Part shown: one piece after another, positions 58,848 to 64,000 of the stretch | Layout: every line of letters begins with the position of its first letter | Position numbering within the stretch: the stretch's first letter is position 1 | Assembly: GCA_947179485.1 (NCBI GenBank) | Contig: OX359250.1 | Location: 13,684,539 to 13,748,538 of the forward strand | Length of the DNA stretch: 64,000 nt | Source of the DNA: Allacma fusca | Lineage: Eukaryota; Arthropoda; Collembola; Symphypleona; Sminthuridae | Reading direction: 5' to 3' | Made by a program: the position numbers and the translations under genes | Notes under the pieces: generated by a model | Database searches by the model: none | Seen by the model: the letters and a program-made list of their open reading frames with translations, nothing else | What the model was told of the DNA's origin: nothing

Positions 58848-59365
58848 TCAAGTATCTGAAAGTCTGAATATGTCGAATTGTTTGTCATTTATACGATTGT
58901 CAAAATAAATAACAACATTCGTTGCCAAGTCAACGCCAATTACGGCTACGTGTGAGTAACAGAGCATCTTATCCTTCTCACATTTTGTGTAAGTAACATT
59001 TTCATCTTCAAAAATTATAGGGATTATAATTTTCAAAGTCTTCAGAGGAATGTGAAAGTTAACTGGAAATATTCTGAAAGCTTGCAATTTTCTTGCGGAA
59101 TTACCGCGTACAACCTTTTTACAAAAATATGCGAGAAAAAGTAATTTTGAAAATAAAATAATGATACAAATATTAGTAGTACAATGATTAAATAGCATTG
59201 GTAATTTCAATATTATGTTTAATACGAATACCCTTTTAAGTTTGAATTTAAAACTTCAATCTCCGCTATCAAGACTTTGGCTTCAATTTTTGTACAAAAA
59301 TTTCGATGTCAGCGTCGAAAGTTCTTTCAAAATAGATTTTTTTCTCCATTTTCGATTGATTTAAA
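58848..59365 (-). pseudogene. Possible coding fossil of unknown family
   Basis: On the minus strand a frame from ATG near 59351 (MEKKIYFERTFDADIEIFVQ) stays coding-like for ~25 residues, is broken at TCTTGATAG, and resumes in another frame (LIAEIEVLNSNLKG). A second stretch to 58848 reads CEKDKMLCYSHVAVIGVDLATNVV...DIFRLSDT. The composition is protein-like, but no domain is recognised and splicing does not resolve the breaks. Confidence 0.25.
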
Positions 59366-59968
59366 GGATCCAGTACATGGTCGAATAAACAGATCAAAGT
59401 GGAATGAACATACATGAAATGACAAGGATTGGCGTTACGGATGATTTAGCATTTTTTTATAAATTGTAATACGCTCGCTATTCGTATTTACAATAATAAT
59501 ATTGTCTTACTTAATATTATTAACAACACAATGTATGAGTATGTAGCCATGAAAGCACCCGAGATGCTTTTTTTATTGATTATAATTTTAATTTCTTCCA
59601 TAATTCTCTAGTTTCTTACTTTTAAGAGCATAAAAGCATCTTCGTGTTGGTTTTTTAAAACCGTGTTTATTCTAGAGTTTTATAAATTACAAGAATTAAA
59701 TATAAATAAATATCAAAATAAAAATAAATCAAAAGAATAATTGGGTTTAAGCTGGTCCTGTAACATACCTCTGAATAATATTCGTTATGCAAAAACTAAG
59801 GATACTAGACTTCATATTAGTGTTCATACAAATGCAATGGCTCATTTAGAAGACATTAAATCTCTACATATTTGTCCAAGATGAAAATATTTTAATAATT
59901 GTAACTATTTTTACATTAAAATTTCAATGATAAGAATAATTGAATTTAAGCCGGTCCTGTACCATACC

Positions 59969-60366
59969 CAGGGTTGGCAAGTGGCAAGAAATGGCCTGGT
60001 CAATATTGGTTAAAATCCGGTTCTAACCGGCTTGGACCTTTTGTATGCGTTGGTATAAAATGGTCTTAATTAATATTATCCAAATAAATCCACTATCCAA
60101 TAAAAACCGGTTTTAACCAAAATGTGCCACCGGCTTGGTTAAAATTAGGCATGCATGAACACAGGGTTGTCAAATGATCAGACATGGCCTGGTCGTTATT
60201 GGTTAAAATCGGTTCTAACCGGCCTGCACCTGTTGAATAGGTTGGTACAAAACGGCCAAAATTAATATTATCCAAATAAATCCACTATCCAATAAAAACC
60301 AGTTGTTGCCATTTCTTGCCACTGGCTTGGCCTTTACTAATAAAATCCAGTTTTTTGCCAACCCTG
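59969..60366. mobile_element. hAT MITE in satellite, unit 1 (AACCGG array family)
   Basis: 398 bp, ends CAGGGTTGGCAA / TTGCCAACCCTG, with a perfect duplication ACCATACC (59961-59968 and 60367-60374) that is part of the satellite monomer. GGTTAAAATCCGGTTCTAACC palindromic units fill both halves. It is internally duplicated: 60005-60110 and 60185-60300 are alike. Confidence 0.93.
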
Positions 60367-60573
60367 ACCATACCTCTGAATAATATTCGTTATGCAAAAA
60401 CTAAGGATACTAGACTTCATATTAGTGTTCATACAAATGCAATGGCTCATTTAGAAGACATTAAATCTCTACATATTTGTCCAAGATGAAAATATTTTAA
60501 TAATTGTAACTATTTTTACATTAAAATTTCAATGATAAGAATAATTGAATTTAAGCCGGTCCTGTACCATACC

Positions 60574-60971
60574 CAGGGTTGGCAAGTGGCAAGAAATGGC
60601 CTGGTCAATATTGGTTAAAATCCGGTTCTAACCGGCTTGGACCTTTTGTATGCGTTGGTATAAAATGGTCTTAATTAATATTATCCAAATAAATCCACTA
60701 TCCAATAAAAACCGGTTTTAACCAAAATGTGCCACCGGCTTGGTTAAAATTAGGCATGCATGAACACAGGGTTGTCAAATGATCAGACATGGCCTGGTCG
60801 TTATTGGTTAAAATCGGTTCTAACCGGCCTGCACCTGTTGAATAGGTTGGTACAAAACGGCCAAAATTAATATTATCCAAATAAATCCACTATCCAATAA
60901 AAACCAGTTGTTGCCATTTCTTGCCACTGGCTTGGCCTTTACTAATAAAATCCAGTTTTTTGCCAACCCTG
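60574..60971. mobile_element. hAT MITE in satellite, unit 2
   Basis: Copy of 59969-60366 at exactly +605, with the same flanking ACCATACC. Same site and orientation imply co-amplification with the satellite, not a new insertion. Confidence 0.93.
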
Positions 60972-61178
60972 ACCATACCTCTGAATAATATTCGTTATGC
61001 AAAAACTAAGGATACTAGACTTCATATTAGTGTTCATACAAATGCAATGGCTCATTTAGAAGACATTAAATCTCTACATATTTGTCCAAGATGAAAATAT
61101 TTTAATAATTGTAACTATTTTTACATTAAAATTTCAATGATAAGAATAATTGAATTTAAGCCGGTCCTGTACCATACC

Positions 61179-61576
61179 CAGGGTTGGCAAGTGGCAAGAA
61201 ATGGCCTGGTCAATATTGGTTAAAATCCGGTTCTAACCGGCTTGGACCTTTTGTATGCGTTGGTATAAAATGGTCTTAATTAATATTATCCAAATAAATC
61301 CACTATCCAATAAAAACCGGTTTTAACCAAAATGTGCCACCGGCTTGGTTAAAATTAGGCATGCATGAACACAGGGTTGTCAAATGATCAGACATGGCCT
61401 GGTCGTTATTGGTTAAAATCGGTTCTAACCGGCCTGCACCTGTTGAATAGGTTGGTACAAAACGGCCAAAATTAATATTATCCAAATAAATCCACTATCC
61501 AATAAAAACCAGTTGTTGCCATTTCTTGCCACTGGCTTGGCCTTTACTAATAAAATCCAGTTTTTTGCCAACCCTG
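61179..61576. mobile_element. hAT MITE in satellite, unit 3
   Basis: Third copy at +1210. The next monomer to the right (from 61577) lacks a MITE. Confidence 0.93.
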
Positions 61577-62724
61577 ACCATACCTCTGAATAATATTCGT
61601 TATGCAAAAACTAAGGATACTAGACTTCATATTAGTGTTCATACAAATGCAATGGCTCATTTAGAAGACATTAAATCTCTACATATTTGTCCAAGATGAA
61701 AATATTTTAATAATTGTAACTATTTTTACATTAAAATTTCAATGATAAGAATAATTGAATTTAAGCCGGTCCTGTACCATACCTCTGAATAATATTCGTT
61801 ATGCAAAAACTAAAGATACTGGACTTCATATTAGTTTTCATACGAATGCAATGGCTCATTTAAAAGACAAAATAAATCTATATATTTGTCCAAGATAAAA
61901 ACATTTTCATAATTACAACTATTTTTACATTATAATTTTAATCATAACAATAATTGAATTTAAGCCGGTCCTGTACCATACCTTTGAATAGTAATCGTGA
62001 CGTAAAAACTAAGGATACTAGACTTAATATTAGTGTTCATACGAATGCAATGGCTCATTTAAAAGACAAATTAAATTTCTATATATTTGTCCAAGATAAA
62101 AACATTTTCATAATTACAACTATTTTTACATTTTAATTTCAATAATAAGAATAATTGAATTTAAGCCGGTCCTGTACCATACCTTTGAATAATAATCGTG
62201 ACGTAAAAACTAAGGATACTAGACTTCATATTAGTGTTCATACGAATGCAATGGCTCATTTAAAAGACAAATTAAATCTCTATATTTGTCCAAGATAAAA
62301 ACATTTTCATAATTACAACCATTTTTACATTAAAATTTAAATCATAGGAATAATTGAATTTAAGCCGGTCCTGTACTATAACTTTGAAAAATAATCGTTA
62401 CGTAAAAACTAAGGATACTAGACTTCATAGAGTTCATACGAATGCAATATCTCATTTAAAAGACATTAAATGTCTATATTTTTGTCCAGGATGAAAACAT
62501 TTCAGCAATTACTAACTATTTTTGCATTATAATTTCAATCATAATCAATAAACTAAGGATATCTTGATTTTGTATTTATTAAAATAAACTATTTAGATGA
62601 AACAAAACAAAGACTTGGTAAATAATTCCAATATAATGTTTAAATGATTTCCCCTTCCTCCATTTCAAGGTTCAGCCACAATCAGAATGGATTCCAACCG
62701 CGTCATGTAGTTCATCAGTGTCTT

Positions 62725-63385
62725 CGTCAATTTTGACAAAGAACTGAATAGCTATGACAAATGTACTTTCTTGTCACCATAGATACGGTTGCTGTCTTCG
62801 ATGTCTTGTTTGGAAGTACTGGAAGATATTGCGATTTTGCCGAAATGGGCTCCATAATTCTCTTTGTAACAACATACTTCATCACACTGATCTTTGCTCG
62901 ACCTCCACTTTTACAAATGCCTTATGTTATTTCTCCAATCATTGTATCCCACTTTTCCTACTCTCGATACAATGTAACTGCCAAGCCTCTCGTCTAATAT
63001 TTTCTTTAAAGGCCATACGTCCTTTCCTCAGTTTTGCTGGCTTTTTACCCCTCTTTACTTGCTTGGACTTTGCTAGCACTGCAACGTTATCACTTGTACG
63101 CAATTCTGTGGCACGATCTATGATCAATAACTTTGTGAATAATAATTATACTTTTAACAAGTTCCTGCAATAATTATTTCACAACATACCTTACATTTTA
63201 CTACCAGAATAATTTTTAAACTTGTACCACCGTTATCACTGGGTGGTAAATCATAATTCGAAATCAGGTTGTAACGTTTACTGGAAGATTCTTCTAGGTC
63301 ATACAATCGATCCTGGAAGAGTAGGCATCCCATCTCCGGAAAGAGGGCATTAGATGTTTCTCTTAAAGAAGGAGTTCCGAAGCAC
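62725..63385 (-). CDS. Partial multi-exon gene of unknown family
   Basis: Minus strand. An exon at about 63375-63173, after TGTACATTTTAG, encodes ILCFGTPSLRETSNALFPEM...LPPSDNGGTSLKIIL and ends at AAG|GTATGT. The next exon (from 63137, after TTATTCACAAAG) joins in phase as LLIIDRATELRTSDN... with a basic segment KRGKKPAKLRKGRMAFK. A further open stretch 62914-62735 (KYVVTKRIMEPISAKSQYLP...CHSYSVLCQN) ends in TGA and may be a third exon, with a tiny (~41 nt) intron. No domain was recognised. The neighbouring fragment at 63420 looks transposase-derived, so this may be too. Confidence 0.4.
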
Positions 63386-63419
63386 AAGATACTAAAATGT
63401 ACAGCATGAACATTCGAAT

Positions 63420-63638
63420 GTGACAACTCCAATGTCGTTGATCACTAACCAGGATTTAGTGAACATTGCTAAGAGGTGTGACGTCTCCAGTGACTACATA
63501 TTACATCATAACGATGCTGAGAGCATGCACCATAAGTACATGCAGCTGAAGGAATCTGGATATACTAGGATTTTCTTCTACAAACCATTCGGCGAAGTCT
63601 CTAGAGGTTACCCAAGGAATTTACAACGGCATACCTGA
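63420..63638 (+). pseudogene. Fragment resembling MULE/ZSWIM-type transposase N-terminus
   Basis: An open stretch, NQDLVNIAKRCDVSSDYILH followed by HNDAESMHHKY and ending IFFYKPFGEVS. In MULE-like transposases and their ZSWIM-related derivatives a segment D-L-x-N-I ... H-x-N-D-A-x-S ... F-Y-K-P-x-G precedes the catalytic domain, and this matches that pattern from memory of the family. Nothing catalytic follows before the window ends. The start codon is not certain. Confidence 0.4.
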
Positions 63639-64000
63639 ATCACGGTAAGGAGCATATGCTGAGTACGCAAAGAAAGGAAACCATATGCATTAGCAGGTCA
63701 CCTTAACGCTTGTATGTAGCGTTTTTTCATACGTCGAAATCACAAGAAACCTAAATTAATTTTCCCACCGCATTAAACATCGAATTGACACAATTAAAAC
63801 ATCCACATTTTATAATTAACGACGAACCTGCGTTCTATAATGCATGGTAGCGGTTATGGGAAATGTAGATAGAAAATTATTGTGTTCATGACACGCTCTC
63901 AGATATTGGAACAAGAAAATGACAGAGATATACACGGTTCACTCTCTCTAGGCTGTAAGCTGCATGCTGTGCTCTACGAGCTTAATTTGCAAGATTTTGG
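63639..64000. other. Right edge, no gene seen
   Basis: No coding exon, RNA gene or repeat boundary was recognised. Confidence 0.4.

Larger units (their letters stand above)
59690..62560. repeat. 199-201 bp satellite with a 605-bp higher-order segment
   Basis: Monomers begin GTCCTGTACCATACCTCTGAATA and recur at 199-201 bp (GTCCTG at 59755, then 61769, 61968, 62169, 62368). Between 59961 and 61584 the array takes a 605-bp period: one 199-bp monomer plus one 398-bp MITE plus an 8-bp target duplication (199+398+8=605). Three composite units appear identical. Monomers on the right are diverged and carry no MITE. Confidence 0.94.

Noticed and set aside
60093-61607. Six 60-codon minus-strand frames
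   Set aside because: Identical frames at a 605-bp spacing inside the amplified MITE; no coding features.

Overview
The window is eukaryotic nuclear DNA: AT-rich, sparsely genic, with short spliced introns (about 40-400 nt). The likely host is an invertebrate animal, probably an arthropod, judging from intron size, the LINE type and the gene families. I cannot name the species. There is one 200-base assembly gap (438-637).

Host-type genes are few. A 15-exon minus-strand gene (37155 to 31431) gives a 1329-residue BTB-BACK-IQ-kelch protein with every splice phase consistent. A small four-exon gene (37556-38459) lies head to head with it. A single-exon gene for a secreted cysteine-rich protein (15982-15344, minus) faces a multi-pass membrane protein gene (13129-14596) that is broken by two micro-duplications. 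A PHD-finger gene (21053-19435, minus) sits inside an inverted-repeat bracket (16709-24208). Fragments include a probable P-type ATPase exon at the left edge and coding pieces at 62.7-63.6 kb.

Most of the rest is a layered deposit of DNA transposons. I could read target-site duplications directly for 15 insertion sites of hAT type (8 bp each, four with mismatches or weaker support noted individually), two MULE-like insertions (9 and 10 bp; shared end ACTAGGACGTAAAA) and one LINE (16 bp). Nesting can be read in order, for example LINE and hAT inside the 4808-12429 hAT, itself next to a MULE carrying two other hATs. Two hAT elements keep transposase remnants (BED-like finger at 5815-5892; zinc finger and hATC region at 28420-27750), which supports the hAT assignment independently of the duplications.

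The most unusual feature is shared by nearly all these hAT elements: the 100-300 bp next to each terminus is an array of degenerate, palindrome-forming 5-9 bp half-sites, and each element family has its own motif (ACTTGA, GGGTACCC, GGGCAT, CGAGTA, GTTCCC, TACGGTA, CGATAT, CTAGACT, AACCGG and others). These arrays look like greatly expanded sub-terminal transposase-binding sites, each with a private specificity.

Tandem repeats include a 154-156 bp satellite with a 52-codon open period (16791-19349), a 99-bp minisatellite split by a hAT, a 148-bp repeat in a 2.2-kb palindrome (53400-55573), and a 199-201 bp satellite (59.7-62.6 kb) in which one monomer received a 398-bp hAT MITE and the 605-bp composite was then amplified to three copies.
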